Below are positions 34,758 to 43,703 of a stretch of 43,713 bases of DNA, piece by piece. The first letter of the stretch is position 1. Every line of letters starts with the position of its first letter. Below the pieces are notes generated by a model. It saw only the letters and a program-made list of their open reading frames with translations, was not told the origin of the DNA and made no database searches. The DNA is from Deltaproteobacteria bacterium. GTDB taxonomy: Bacteria > Myxococcota_A > Polyangia > JAAYKL01. The DNA lies in NCBI GenBank assembly GCA_016935665.1, contig JAFGQN010000055.1:1-43713 (forward strand), read 5' to 3'. A program made the position numbers and the translations under genes.

Positions 34758-36065
34758 TTATTGATTGTAAGACTCGAGATATTCCATTAACCAAATCATG
34801 GCCGGGCGAAATTCGCCATCCCGTCTCACAAGGCCGCTGTCCGGCGCCATGCTCCAGGTCTGGCCGTAAATCCATCCCCAAAGCGTGATGCCTTTCACAT
34901 AATCCAGATTCATAAAGTAGGGGATGTACGTTTGGTAATATTCCAATTGCTCATCATCATCGGGCGTACTGATGTCCATTTCTGTGATATATACCGGCAG
35001 TCCTGTTTCACGATGCAGCCGCTCCAGCAGCGCGCTGGCCGTTTCGAATGTTACGGATTTGTGATCAAGGTCATGGGCCTGCACTCCAATGGCTTCGATG
35101 GGACCGCCACCTTTAAGAACAGTGTTAATCAGATCAATCTGATGACTGTTGTCTGCTTCCCATTCAATGTTGTTGTAGTCGTTTAAAATCAATACCGCAT
35201 TTGGGCATGCGTCTTTGGCCCATTTGAATGAGTTGATAATCCACATCCAGTCATCGCCTGTGCCGCCGCCAATATTGTTTGCAAACGTTAGGGTGGTGTG
35301 GGGCGGGGGTTCGTTGACCACATCGATGAGCCTGGTGTTGGGGAAGCGGTCGCAGAACAATGTCATCCACTCCCGGATTTCTTTTTCACCTACCGACGCC
35401 ATACTCGCTGGTGCGGCGCTGCCCCATATAAACGTATGCTCTTTAAAAAGGATGTTGTGATCTTCGGCATAGGCATAAATGGTATCCAGCGTGGCCCAAT
35501 TGTATGCGCCGCCGGCAACACTCAGTACAGAACCGAGCTTTCCAGCGTTCTCTGGAGTGACCTGTCCAAAGTAATCTGAAAAAACGAGTCCCTGATAGTC
35601 CAGATTGCCGCTGCCCCCGGTTGTTATATTGCCCAAAAACATGGCGGGGAAATGTGATGTTTCCATGTCACTTTCTGTCTCGGAATCGCTGTCCACATCG
35701 GAATCGCTGTCTGTCTCGGAATCGCTGTTTGCGTCGGAATCGCTATCCGCGTCAAAGTCGCCATCTGTATCGGAGTCGCCGTCTGAGTCCCCATCGCCAT
35801 CTGTATCGGAATCGCCATCGGAATCGCCGTCTGTATCGGAATCACTGTCTGCATCGGAACTGCCATCACCATCCGAGGCGCCATCGCCACGGGCATCTGA
35901 ACCGCTGTTCATGTGTGATTGTGTATCCCCATCGTCTATATCTCCATTGTTGAAATCATCCGTATCTGCTGGTTGACGCCTGTCGTTTGCTATCTCTGCT
36001 GTACCATGGCACCCCAATGCGAAATCGCCGCAAAACAACACCGCCCATAACAACATTGCACGCAT
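34758..36065 (-). CDS. Lipoprotein GH10 endo-beta-1,4-xylanase with Asp-rich linker
   Basis: A 435-residue enzyme predicted to cut the xylan main chain. A signal sequence with lipobox FALGC (Cys19) leads to a low-complexity segment with an Asp-Ser/Gly/Thr linker (about 60-136). The GH10 barrel follows (about 140-435). Family marks are [29 protein letters not shown], the acid/base Glu252 in [26 protein letters not shown], and the nucleophile Glu362 in VYITEMDIS, then [12 protein letters not shown]. It faces the GH62 gene tail to tail and lies 205 bp downstream of GH31 on the same strand. With GH62 and GH31 it makes a coherent surface set for arabinoxylan. Confidence 0.93.
   Translation of the reverse strand: MRAMLLWAVLFCGDFALGCHGTAEIANDRRQPADTDDFNNGDIDDGDTQSHMNSGSDARGDGASDGDGSSDADSDSDTDGDSDGDSDTDGDGDSDGDSDTDGDFDADSDSDANSDSETDSDSDVDSDSETESDMETSHFPAMFLGNITTGGSGNLDYQGLVFSDYFGQVTPENAGKLGSVLSVAGGAYNWATLDTIYAYAEDHNILFKEHTFIWGSAAPASMASVGEKEIREWMTLFCDRFPNTRLIDVVNEPPPHTTLTFANNIGGGTGDDWMWIINSFKWAKDACPNAVLILNDYNNIEWEADNSHQIDLINTVLKGGGPIEAIGVQAHDLDHKSVTFETASALLERLHRETGLPVYITEMDISTPDDDEQLEYYQTYIPYFMNLDYVKGITLWGWIYGQTWSMAPDSGLVRRDGEFRPAMIWLMEYLESYNQ
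35658..35885 (-). repeat. Asp-rich linker repeat, GH10 gene
   Basis: Degenerate 6-bp units encode alternating Asp with Ser, Gly, Thr or Ala (residues 61-136), again with DxDxDG-like motifs. The end nearest the catalytic domain changes to Glu and Thr ([11 protein letters not shown]). Confidence 0.85.
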
Positions 36066-36270
36066 GATTCTTCTCGCTTCCCCAACAGTCTGGGATATTA
36101 TCCGATATATATAGTCGGAAATTGGTTAACATTAAGTTCAATTACCGGATGGTTAGGCTCAGGAAAAACGAAGAAACAGTTGTTTTCGCCTATAAAAAAG
36201 AGCTCGACTCTGCCTCAGTCAGCTAGAAAAACTGAGTAATGACAGATTTGAGAGGAGGGACCAGGACGAT
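36066..36270. promoter_or_regulatory. Upstream region of the GH10 gene
   Basis: No gene. A near-palindrome CCGATATATATAGTCGG at 36102-36118 lies about 40 bases before the GH10 start and could be an operator or part of the core promoter. Nothing else stands out. Confidence 0.3.
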
Positions 36271-38943
36271 TTACTTTTCGCTGGATATCTTCACAGCAGT
36301 ATCCACATCTGTTTTGGAAATATACACCGTCAGCCGTTTTGCTCCCGAATCCCAAACGGCGCCGTTGCCGCTGTTGGGTGCGCCTGAACTTGTCGAAATC
36401 TCAGAACCATCCAGGTAGAGGGTGGGGGCTTCGGACAGACCGTGATACACAATCTGGTATGTACGGTTGGATGGGGCGCCTTCATAAGTACCCTTCGCAG
36501 CGCCGATTTCAACACCCAGATCATCCTGCGTGAAACGGATGTCGGTGCGTCGCGATTCGTCTTTGGTGCGGAATTTCTCGGTCACGCCATCGTCCTCATA
36601 CAGCGTGAATGACCCATCCGCACCCGTGTATATGTGTATAATCAGTTCATCGTTGGGAATAAAGAATGTGGATTTTGCATAAGGCGCCATGGGAATAACT
36701 CCGCCTTCTTTTACAAAAACCGGAATCTCGCCGGTAGCCGCGCGAATCTGCTCGGTGCGGTTGCCACTGAATTTGGTATCATCAAAGAAACTGTACCAGT
36801 TGCCTTCGGGCAGCCAAACGGAAACATTGTTGTTGCCATCGGAGAAATTGGGCGCTACCAGCATCTCGCTGCCCCACATATATTGCAAATCCTTTTCCCA
36901 TGCCGTGTCATTTTCCTGATCTTCGAGGAACATGGGGCGCGCCATGGGCATACCGGTGGCCTGCGCTATCCGCGCAAAGGAATAAATATACGGAATCATT
37001 TCATACCTGGTGGTAATGTATGTTTTGGCAGTCGCCTGACAGGTGGCATTGCGCTGCAGTGGCCATCGGGGGTGCCCGGGACCATGGGGTTTCCAAATGG
37101 GAGTGAAGCTGCCAAACGCCATATCCCACTGACGATAAAGATTGTCTTCGTTTACTGTTACGTTAAAGTGGCCGCCCGCGTCGTGGTTGTAGTAGGGGAA
37201 TCCACAAATCCCCGATGATTGCATGGCCTTCACCTGGTAGGTCATGTCGCTCCAGTTGCTATCCAAATCGCCGCTCCAGTGGGCGCCCCAGCGCTGTGCA
37301 CCGGCAGTAATGCCACGACTCCAGAAATAGGGGCGTTTGGCTTCGCCGATGGCTTCATCCCATCCTTCCTTCACACAGGATTTCTGCAGGTTCAGGTGGT
37401 AGTTGATGGATTCTTCCGCCCAGCTTTTGCCGCTGAACATTTTGGTGCTGTGCGCATGATCGGGGTAATCGAATTCATCCAGCCAGATGGCATCCCCGGG
37501 ATACCCTTTTGCGGGATTAAACGCATTGTCCCAGAACAAATCCCAAATCCATTCTCTGGTTGCCGGGTTTGTGAAGTCCGGACAGTCATTGGCCCCCGAA
37601 ATGGCGTAACTGTTGTTCCAACTTGGATTGAGTGGAATGCCGGGTCGGTTGAGGTCCAGCGTCACCGTTACACCGTTCTCATCACACCACTTTTTGTAAG
37701 CGGCGGGATCGGGGAAGCGGTCTTTGCGCCACTCAAACCACGAGTTTTTCTGTCCGGAGGTCGATTCGTTGGACGCGCGCCAGGCGTTGTCGTTTACCTG
37801 ATGATCAAAGGCAAACCCGGCGTTGCGGTGGTCTGTAATCATCTTTTTCCACCATTGCTCGCCGTTGTTGTTGGGGTCGGATTTGTCTGAGAGATGGAGT
37901 CCAAAAAGCGATTTTTGCGGCATTCTTGGCCGTCCGGTCAATTGGGTATAACGGTCAATTACCTGGGTGATTTTGGGGCCGGCAATAAAAAAGTAATCCA
38001 TCTGTCCGCCGAACCCTTCGCCATCGATGTTTAAGGAGTAATTATTGTTTTTGTTCAGACTGATGGTGTGCGTAAAGGTTGTGTTGAGAAAAACACCGTA
38101 ACCGCGTGAAGAAACGAAGAACGGCGCCACCAGCGCGCCTTCGCTGCCATGGGCCACTTTCAGGCTGGTGCCTGCCCTGTCCAGCTTGGGTACGCGCCCG
38201 TAAGCTTCGTGGCCCAGACCCGCGAAGTGTTCGCCGGAAACAGGCGTAAAATCAGCGTTAATGGTGTTGCCGCTCCAGCTGACCCCATCCTTTTCGGAGA
38301 GCATGGGTTCACCGCCATCGCGGGTTGAGAATGAAATGCGAATGGGATCCTTTTGCACCGTCACCGACACCCCATCAGGGGCCACGGTCGACAACGTCAC
38401 TGATGAGTCCGATTCCTCGATGTTCAAGCCGGCATCCCAGTCGTGTTTTGCCACCATTTCATATCGTTCATTGGGGTAAAATTCTTCCCCATCTTTTTTC
38501 ACCTGTACGCGCACCATGTAGTGTCCATAGGCAGTAATGCGAACAGTTTGTCCTGTTGTCCCGGTGATTTCGTAGCTCTTATCTTCCGGCTCCGGCGGGA
38601 GTTCCGTGTCCGTATCGCCGTCCGAATCGCCATCCCCGTCCCCATCTGAGTCCCCATCGGCATCGCTATCGCCGTCGCCATCGCTATCGCTATCGCCGTC
38701 GGCATCGCTATCGCCGTCGGCATCGCCGTCGCCATCGCTATCGCCGTCGCCATCGACGTCGGTATCGCCATCGCTGTCTGAATCGCTGTCACTGTCGGCG
38801 TCCGACGAATCAAAATCGCTCTCTGTATCGGTGCCCCCTGAGCTTTTGCCCGATGAACATGCCATCACCAGTCCCATAATGGCCAGCGGCACCCAATGCC
38901 AGTGACGTAAGTTTCGCGTTGGTTCAAAAATCTCTGGTGTCAT
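36271..38943 (-). CDS. Lipoprotein GH31 alpha-glycosidase with Asp-rich linker
   Basis: An 890-residue enzyme of family GH31. Lipobox GLVMAC (Cys29), Ser/Gly stretch, Asp-rich linker (about 38-113), a beta-sandwich N-domain, the catalytic barrel and C-terminal beta domains. The likely nucleophile is Asp489 in DAIWLDEFDYPDH and the acid/base Asp559 in GAHWSGDLDSNWSDM. Other marks are RPRMPQKSLFGLHLSDK and the late PVFVKEGGVIPMAPYA. GH31 holds alpha-glucosidases, alpha-xylosidases, alpha-galactosidases and others; alpha-xylosidase would suit xylan or xyloglucan side chains but the sequence does not settle it. AAGGA precedes the ATG. The gene leads the minus-strand pair GH31-GH10. Confidence 0.88.
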   Translation of the reverse strand: MTPEIFEPTRNLRHWHWVPLAIMGLVMACSSGKSSGGTDTESDFDSSDADSDSDSDSDGDTDVDGDGDSDGDGDADGDSDADGDSDSDGDGDSDADGDSDGDGDGDSDGDTDTELPPEPEDKSYEITGTTGQTVRITAYGHYMVRVQVKKDGEEFYPNERYEMVAKHDWDAGLNIEESDSSVTLSTVAPDGVSVTVQKDPIRISFSTRDGGEPMLSEKDGVSWSGNTINADFTPVSGEHFAGLGHEAYGRVPKLDRAGTSLKVAHGSEGALVAPFFVSSRGYGVFLNTTFTHTISLNKNNNYSLNIDGEGFGGQMDYFFIAGPKITQVIDRYTQLTGRPRMPQKSLFGLHLSDKSDPNNNGEQWWKKMITDHRNAGFAFDHQVNDNAWRASNESTSGQKNSWFEWRKDRFPDPAAYKKWCDENGVTVTLDLNRPGIPLNPSWNNSYAISGANDCPDFTNPATREWIWDLFWDNAFNPAKGYPGDAIWLDEFDYPDHAHSTKMFSGKSWAEESINYHLNLQKSCVKEGWDEAIGEAKRPYFWSRGITAGAQRWGAHWSGDLDSNWSDMTYQVKAMQSSGICGFPYYNHDAGGHFNVTVNEDNLYRQWDMAFGSFTPIWKPHGPGHPRWPLQRNATCQATAKTYITTRYEMIPYIYSFARIAQATGMPMARPMFLEDQENDTAWEKDLQYMWGSEMLVAPNFSDGNNNVSVWLPEGNWYSFFDDTKFSGNRTEQIRAATGEIPVFVKEGGVIPMAPYAKSTFFIPNDELIIHIYTGADGSFTLYEDDGVTEKFRTKDESRRTDIRFTQDDLGVEIGAAKGTYEGAPSNRTYQIVYHGLSEAPTLYLDGSEISTSSGAPNSGNGAVWDSGAKRLTVYISKTDVDTAVKISSEK
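38605..38832 (-). repeat. Asp-rich linker repeat, GH31 gene
   Basis: Degenerate 6-bp units (gatggcgatagcgatgccga type) encode 38-113 of the GH31 lipoprotein, with many Gly-Asp-Gly-Asp steps. It is the longest of the four tracts and closest to the Asp-Gly extreme. Confidence 0.85.
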
Positions 38944-39295
38944 TTTTTTTCCTTGTCCTTTGCGCGCATACCGTGTTGAAAATTGTTTTTCATTGATTTA
39001 GGGACACTGACCCCGGCCAACGTCCGATGGGGTTACTCCTGCAGGAATATTGCACTACCCCAAAGAAGCGGCATTCATCTTTGTGCGATAAATTGAAATG
39101 ACAGAAGCAATGATTCTCCTTAAAAAAATCTGCCGCTGCACCACATTAAATCGTTTGAAGCGAGTGACGCCGTTCAGTAAGTATCTCAGTTCATCAGAAC
39201 AGCTCGCTATCAGTTGCAAATTTTACATATAATGCAACATGTACCAATAATATGCAAAAAGGCGGACAGGGATAAAAAATATCGGTTATGCACGT
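38944..39295. promoter_or_regulatory. Upstream region of the GH31 gene
   Basis: 352 bases without a gene. The palindrome TCCTGCAGGA (39037-39046) is nested within GGGGT (39029-39033) and ACCCC (39057-39061), about 100 bases before the GH31 start. This could be a regulator site for the xylanolytic genes. It could also serve the broken gene on the other side. Confidence 0.3.
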
Positions 39296-40458
39296 TTGTT
39301 TATCCTGTCAAACGGAAAAGGTGCGTTCACGGGCATACCAGGTCGTGAGGCGACCAGGTCCATACAGGTGCCCGCCAACATTATTCCGACGGCTGCCGTT
39401 CGTTCCATACCGCCGGTGGATGATGCATTTTTAGTAAATGTGGCATCAACGCAAGGCGCCATGCTCGAACTGGAATATCGACAGGCGGGCCCAAAATGGG
39501 CGTCTGAAACAGACCAATGGGATACGCATTTGATATCATCCAACCCAGCTGTGAATATTGCAATACCTGCGCAGAAAGTAGACATTCATAAAGATTGGGA
39601 AGTTCGGGTGCACACCGCCACCAACGCCGGATTTCGTTCGCCGTGGTCCCCTGCAGTCAAGGTGGCTGCACGCGAAAAAGCCAAAGAAAATACCGACGCA
39701 TCCACTGACAAAAAGGACACACCCGGGCATGCAGTTTTGGCCACTGCCGTCAATAACGGCAGCGGAAAGTACAAAACCGGTGGCAGTTCGCCTGCGGTGG
39801 CGCTTTCCGAATTGTCAGATGACGACCTGTTACAGTTTCTCCCCAAAGCAGGCAGCTGCAGTTATGTAATCATCCACGGTCGAACGTCGCGCGGAGTGTG
39901 GACAATCCTGCATCGCGGTGGCATTTCGCCCATGCGGGTTGGCATGATTCTCACGGGACGACGCAACGCGTTTACGCACCACATTTTTTCGGCCAACGGA
40001 GAGCACGAAAGGTACCAGCGTCGTGCGTGCACTTTTGATATAGTCAATCAAACCGCAGCGGATAAAAAGTCTGATGGCGGAGCCTCCACATCTGACAACG
40101 GCGGAGTGTCATCGCCAGCGCAAGGGACCGAAAAGGGTTTAGGTGAAGCTGTCAATCACGGCACAGGGCTTCGCAAAAGCGGCGGTACCTTAATCTGGAC
40201 GCCCATTTCGGAGGTGAAGGACAACGACAAACTCCACTTCACATGAAAAAGCGGCAGATGTACGTATGTGGCCATTTATGGCCGGGACGCGCGGGGACGA
40301 TGGTCCATACTGTATCAGGGCGTCCTGAAGCCACTGGTGGTGGGCCAATACTCCTGGGTCAGCGCGCCCGATTCACCCATCTTGTATTCTCGGTCAATGG
40401 TATTCATGAGCTATACATCAGACTCGCCGCCAAAATGGAAGTAAAGAAAACTCCGTAG
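39296..40458 (+). pseudogene. Broken FN3-plus-repeat gene
   Basis: The first part (from a TTG at 39296) reads as an FN3-like domain (DWEVRVHTATNAGFRSPWSP) followed by a repeat unit of about 80 residues (copy 1 near 39773-40015: KTGGSSP, LLQFLPKAGSCSYVIIHGR, RGVWTILHRGG, AFTHHIFSANGEHERY). A second copy begins at 40175 (KSGGTL). It is broken twice: TGA at 40244-40246 where copy 1 has a sense codon, then a missing base near 40346-40348. Reading through gives KSGRCTYVAIYGR and RGRWSILYQG, then in the other frame RARFTHLVFSVNGIHELY, matching copy 1 step by step. The start is weak and no ribosome-binding site was seen. Recent inactivation, or two assembly errors, are the explanations. Confidence 0.68.
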
Positions 40459-40694
40459 CGCCTGATCCCGGATATCCAATAAGATCTCAAACAGCAGCAA
40501 CTTCGTAACTTTTCCCCAAAACCCATTTGGCGCTATCCTGGGCTGACCCTGGAAAATCAGCCATTGAATACGGGGCTTGCACCCAAAAATTCGCAACTCC
40601 AAAAAAATGTTCCCAGGGTTTTGCCCCTTGTGCGTGTAAAGATTGTCCAGGCTGGACAAGATAATCATCTCGAAGAAATTGAAAGGACTCCGCT
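40459..40694. other. Intergenic stretch before the caspase-like gene
   Basis: 236 bases with no gene seen. GAAAGGA lies just before the ATG of the next gene. No clear terminator or operator. Confidence 0.4.
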
Positions 40695-42482
40695 ATGAAA
40701 ATGACGCTCCCTCCTGCTTTTGTCTTTGCCGTCATGGTGGCAGTAGGATTTACACGCGCTGTTATCGCCAGCGAGATTGACTCCCAAAATGGGAATCAAC
40801 GCAGTGGCATCGCAGAACTTAACGAAAGTACATACTTTTTTGCTCTTCTCGTTGGATCAAATCTACCAGGTGACAATCAGGCGCCTCTACGATACGCCCA
40901 CCGGGATATGGCGCAAGTTCGCAACGTTCTCGTGGAAATCGGCAAGCATGCACCCGAACACATTCAGCAGCTCGCAGACCCTGGCAGCGATTCCCTTCAG
41001 GCGGCCCTCCTCAATGTAAAAAAACAAATGACCAGGTTGCCGGCATCCACACAAAGTCGATTTGTGTTTTATTATTCGGGTCACGCCAAATCCGATGCGC
41101 TGACGCTCGGGAACGAAGACATGCCCCTTGGCGTCCTGCGCCGCCTGTTGGAAGACATTCCCGCGTCTCAAAAAATCATCATTCTGGATGCCTGTCAATC
41201 GGGCAGCTTTTCCAGAATTAAAGGGGTGCAGCTGGCCGAAGATTTTTCCCACAATTCCCGCGCCAGTCTACAGACCCGGGGTACAGCGGTTTTGGCATCG
41301 TCCAGCGCCACTGAGCTGAGTCAGGAATCCGACTCCCTCGAAGGATCTGTTTTTACCCACAACCTGGTCAGCGGATTGCGTGGGGCTGCCGATTCCGATG
41401 CCAATGGTCGCGTGTCCCTGTTTGAAGCGTACGACTATGCCTATAACAATACTTTGGTGGCCACAGCCGATACACGGGTGGGCAAACAGCACGTCACGCT
41501 GGAGACCGACTTGAAAGGTACCGGCGAAACCACGCTGTCATGGCCCGAAGCGTCCAGCGCCAAACTGATTCTCCCCAAAGACGTGAAAGGAACCGTGGTT
41601 GTTTTCGAAGAGCGAACAAAAACCATTCACGCGGAAATACACAAAGCGGAAGGCAGCGATATTACCCTGGCTTTTGCCCCAGGCAAATACGGCGTCATGG
41701 TCACCGGAAGAAACCGTGCGCTTCACTGCAGCATTCAGCTCAAATCCAATACCGTCACCAAACTGAAAAAAGACAGCTGCCAAACCGCAAGGCTCAAATC
41801 CGGCGCTGCCAAACATGACAATACAAACACCCGAGGCAATCGAGAGTATTTCCGCTGGTCTCCGTTTGTGACAGCGCAGGTTGGCATGCAGTTTTTAAGA
41901 AGAGACAACTTCATTCGAACCCTGGAACATCTGGGATATCGCACTAGCGCCTTTAATACGAACCACAGAGGCGAGCTTGTTCCCTATTTTGAAGTGCTTG
42001 CCGGCTTGTCAGTCAATCGCTGTTTTTCTTTCGGTCTGCTTTATTCATCGCTGAACAGATTCACTTTTCGTGCTGATCACGGCTACAACAATTTTTCCCA
42101 AATCGTAGACAGACGGACATTTGAATGGTCGGGGTATCGTATCAATGCGCAGCTTCGTTTTCAGTATCCATTTCTTAAAGACCGTCTGATTCCCCATGTA
42201 TTTGTAGAGACCGGTCCAGGGGTGGTCAAACACCAATACAAAATGCAACAGATAAACAATGTCTCTTACTACGCGCATCCCATTACGATTGAGGGTGGAG
42301 AGCTCCGGCAAAAGGGCTGGGTCGTTGGCGGCGGCGTTGGTATTAATGTTCGCCTTTACAGGCAGCTGTGTGTAGCAGCTCAATGGAAATATCTGTTGGC
42401 GCCCATTTTAAGCAATATCTATTCCGAAAAGCAAAACGCCGGTGGATGGATTGCAACCGCAGGACTACGCATTGGTCTGTAG
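40695..42482 (+). CDS. Secreted caspase-like peptidase fused to a predicted outer-membrane barrel
   Basis: A 595-residue protein with a signal peptide (FAVMVAVGFTRAVIA). About 47-275 is a C14 caspase-like domain: FFALLVGSNLPGD, PLRYAHRDM, the catalytic His130 in FYYSGHAK and Cys167 in LDACQSGSF, then the strand RGTAVLASSSATELSQE. A middle segment (about 285-375) is beta-rich, like a PEGA-type domain. The last ~200 residues alternate as a barrel: FVTAQVGMQFLRR, FEVLAGLSVNRCFSFGLLYSS, RINAQLRFQYP, ending WIATAGLRIGL. Both catalytic residues are kept. Caspase folds prefer Arg/Lys or Asp sites; specificity is not clear. It precedes a lipoprotein gene and an ECF sigma gene. Confidence 0.8.
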   Translation: MKMTLPPAFVFAVMVAVGFTRAVIASEIDSQNGNQRSGIAELNESTYFFALLVGSNLPGDNQAPLRYAHRDMAQVRNVLVEIGKHAPEHIQQLADPGSDSLQAALLNVKKQMTRLPASTQSRFVFYYSGHAKSDALTLGNEDMPLGVLRRLLEDIPASQKIIILDACQSGSFSRIKGVQLAEDFSHNSRASLQTRGTAVLASSSATELSQESDSLEGSVFTHNLVSGLRGAADSDANGRVSLFEAYDYAYNNTLVATADTRVGKQHVTLETDLKGTGETTLSWPEASSAKLILPKDVKGTVVVFEERTKTIHAEIHKAEGSDITLAFAPGKYGVMVTGRNRALHCSIQLKSNTVTKLKKDSCQTARLKSGAAKHDNTNTRGNREYFRWSPFVTAQVGMQFLRRDNFIRTLEHLGYRTSAFNTNHRGELVPYFEVLAGLSVNRCFSFGLLYSSLNRFTFRADHGYNNFSQIVDRRTFEWSGYRINAQLRFQYPFLKDRLIPHVFVETGPGVVKHQYKMQQINNVSYYAHPITIEGGELRQKGWVVGGGVGINVRLYRQLCVAAQWKYLLAPILSNIYSEKQNAGGWIATAGLRIGL

Positions 42483-42513
42483 AATTACCAGCGCGGAACA
42501 TAGGAGACACATC

Positions 42514-43182
42514 ATGAATAATGAGCTTTTAACACATATGACTATCAGCAAACACTTTTACCAAAACGCTATTTTTGTTGGTTTAATTCTCTACGCGCTA
42601 TTCTTGCCGGGATGCAGCGACGACTTTAATTCCGATAATTCGAATGATACACCATGGTCCTATGGATATGACGAAGGCGAACCTACACGGGCTTTCATTA
42701 ACGAATGGATCATTAACGAAGGCAGTGCGCGTGTCATCGATTTATGGCATTCGGGAGACGAAGGCATTCAGTTGGGCGCTGACCGATGCATTTTGTCAAC
42801 AAAGGTCAGCGGGGAAATGCATCGAGTTGAAATAGTGGCGCGGCTGGATAAGGGGGTTACTCTCAGAGCAGTGTTGGAAGGGGTTGCATATCTTCCGGAA
42901 TCAAAAGTCTCTGCTGGGGTAATAGATGATTCAGGAGACTATGCTGAGTTATTTAATATACATATGAAGAATGGGTTGACCTATGCTGATTCGTTTTGCC
43001 GCTATGCTTGTTTTCTGGAAAACCCAAACAATTATCTACTATGGCAGGCAGACGTCCCCATTGTGTTTTCTGCAAAACAGGGCGCTTCCCAGATCTTTAC
43101 AGAAAAAACCATGGAATACTGGCTAAATATCGTTAAGGAAGGTGAAGGTCAGTCCGTCATTGAGCGGATTTATTACTGGTAA
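42514..43182 (+). CDS. Lipoprotein of unknown function
   Basis: A 222-residue predicted lipoprotein: hydrophobic segment, lipobox FLPGC (Cys34), then an Asp/Asn/Ser-rich start (SDDFNSDNSNDTPW). The mature part appears beta-rich (VIDLWHSGDEGIQLGAD, MHRVEIVARLDKGVTLRAV) with a Cys pair SFCRYACF. I do not recognise the family. Start at 42514 chosen because TAGGAG lies nine bases upstream; another ATG is at 42538. It lies 31 bp after the caspase gene and two bases before the sigma start, so the three are probably one unit. Confidence 0.6.
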   Translation: MNNELLTHMTISKHFYQNAIFVGLILYALFLPGCSDDFNSDNSNDTPWSYGYDEGEPTRAFINEWIINEGSARVIDLWHSGDEGIQLGADRCILSTKVSGEMHRVEIVARLDKGVTLRAVLEGVAYLPESKVSAGVIDDSGDYAELFNIHMKNGLTYADSFCRYACFLENPNNYLLWQADVPIVFSAKQGASQIFTEKTMEYWLNIVKEGEGQSVIERIYYW

Positions 43183-43183
43183 T

Positions 43184-43645
43184 ATGCTGATACTCACCAC
43201 CGTTACAGACTGTTCACCCCATTGGCAGCGCCAAATCAAGACTCAGTATGACCAGTTTGGTCCCGCTTTGAGACGGCGTTGCGAGCGTGTGCTCCAAAAC
43301 ACACAGGATGCGCAGGATATTGTGCAGGAGCTTTTTATGGATATTTGGAACAAAAAACGAGGCGACCTCGATTTTCCGTACCTGTATGCAGCGGCAACCA
43401 ATCGATGCATTACTCAGTTGAGAAAACAGCATCGTCAACGGAACCTGCTTCAGACACGTGATCTCCTTACTGTTCCACCAGCACTTTTGCCTGACGATTC
43501 TCTCTTTTCGAGGCAATGTCTTGCTGAGATTGCCGCACGGCTCGATAAAACCAGCGGCGCCATTTTTATTTATCATTATCTCGACGAAATGACGCAGGAG
43601 GAAATTGGCGAAGTGACCGGCCTAAGTCCAATGCCGATCACTTAA
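43184..43645 (+). CDS. ECF-type sigma factor with cut-off recognition helix
   Basis: A 153-residue sigma-70 family protein. Region 2 is seen in NTQDAQDIVQELFMDIWNKK and LDFPYLYAAATNRCITQLRK (about 39-81). Region 4 begins around 105 and reaches EMTQEEIGEVTGLSPMPIT, where TAA (43643-43645) ends it inside the DNA-contacting helix. In the next frame the bases after it read AAG CGC CTG, giving KRL, which is where family members have it. One extra base near acttaag would explain this. It may be inactive, or an assembly error. Start at 43184, two bases after the lipoprotein stop; the frame is open earlier. Confidence 0.7.
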   Translation: MLILTTVTDCSPHWQRQIKTQYDQFGPALRRRCERVLQNTQDAQDIVQELFMDIWNKKRGDLDFPYLYAAATNRCITQLRKQHRQRNLLQTRDLLTVPPALLPDDSLFSRQCLAEIAARLDKTSGAIFIYHYLDEMTQEEIGEVTGLSPMPIT

Positions 43646-43703
43646 GCGCCTGATTTTTTGAAGATACAGAAAAATTTTGTATTGCAATCCGAGGAGGAAA
43701 AAA

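Noticed and set aside
40243-40458. Independent 71-residue gene overlapping the FN3-repeat gene by four bases
   Set aside because: Its sequence aligns with the second half of the internal repeat, so it is the displaced end of a broken gene.
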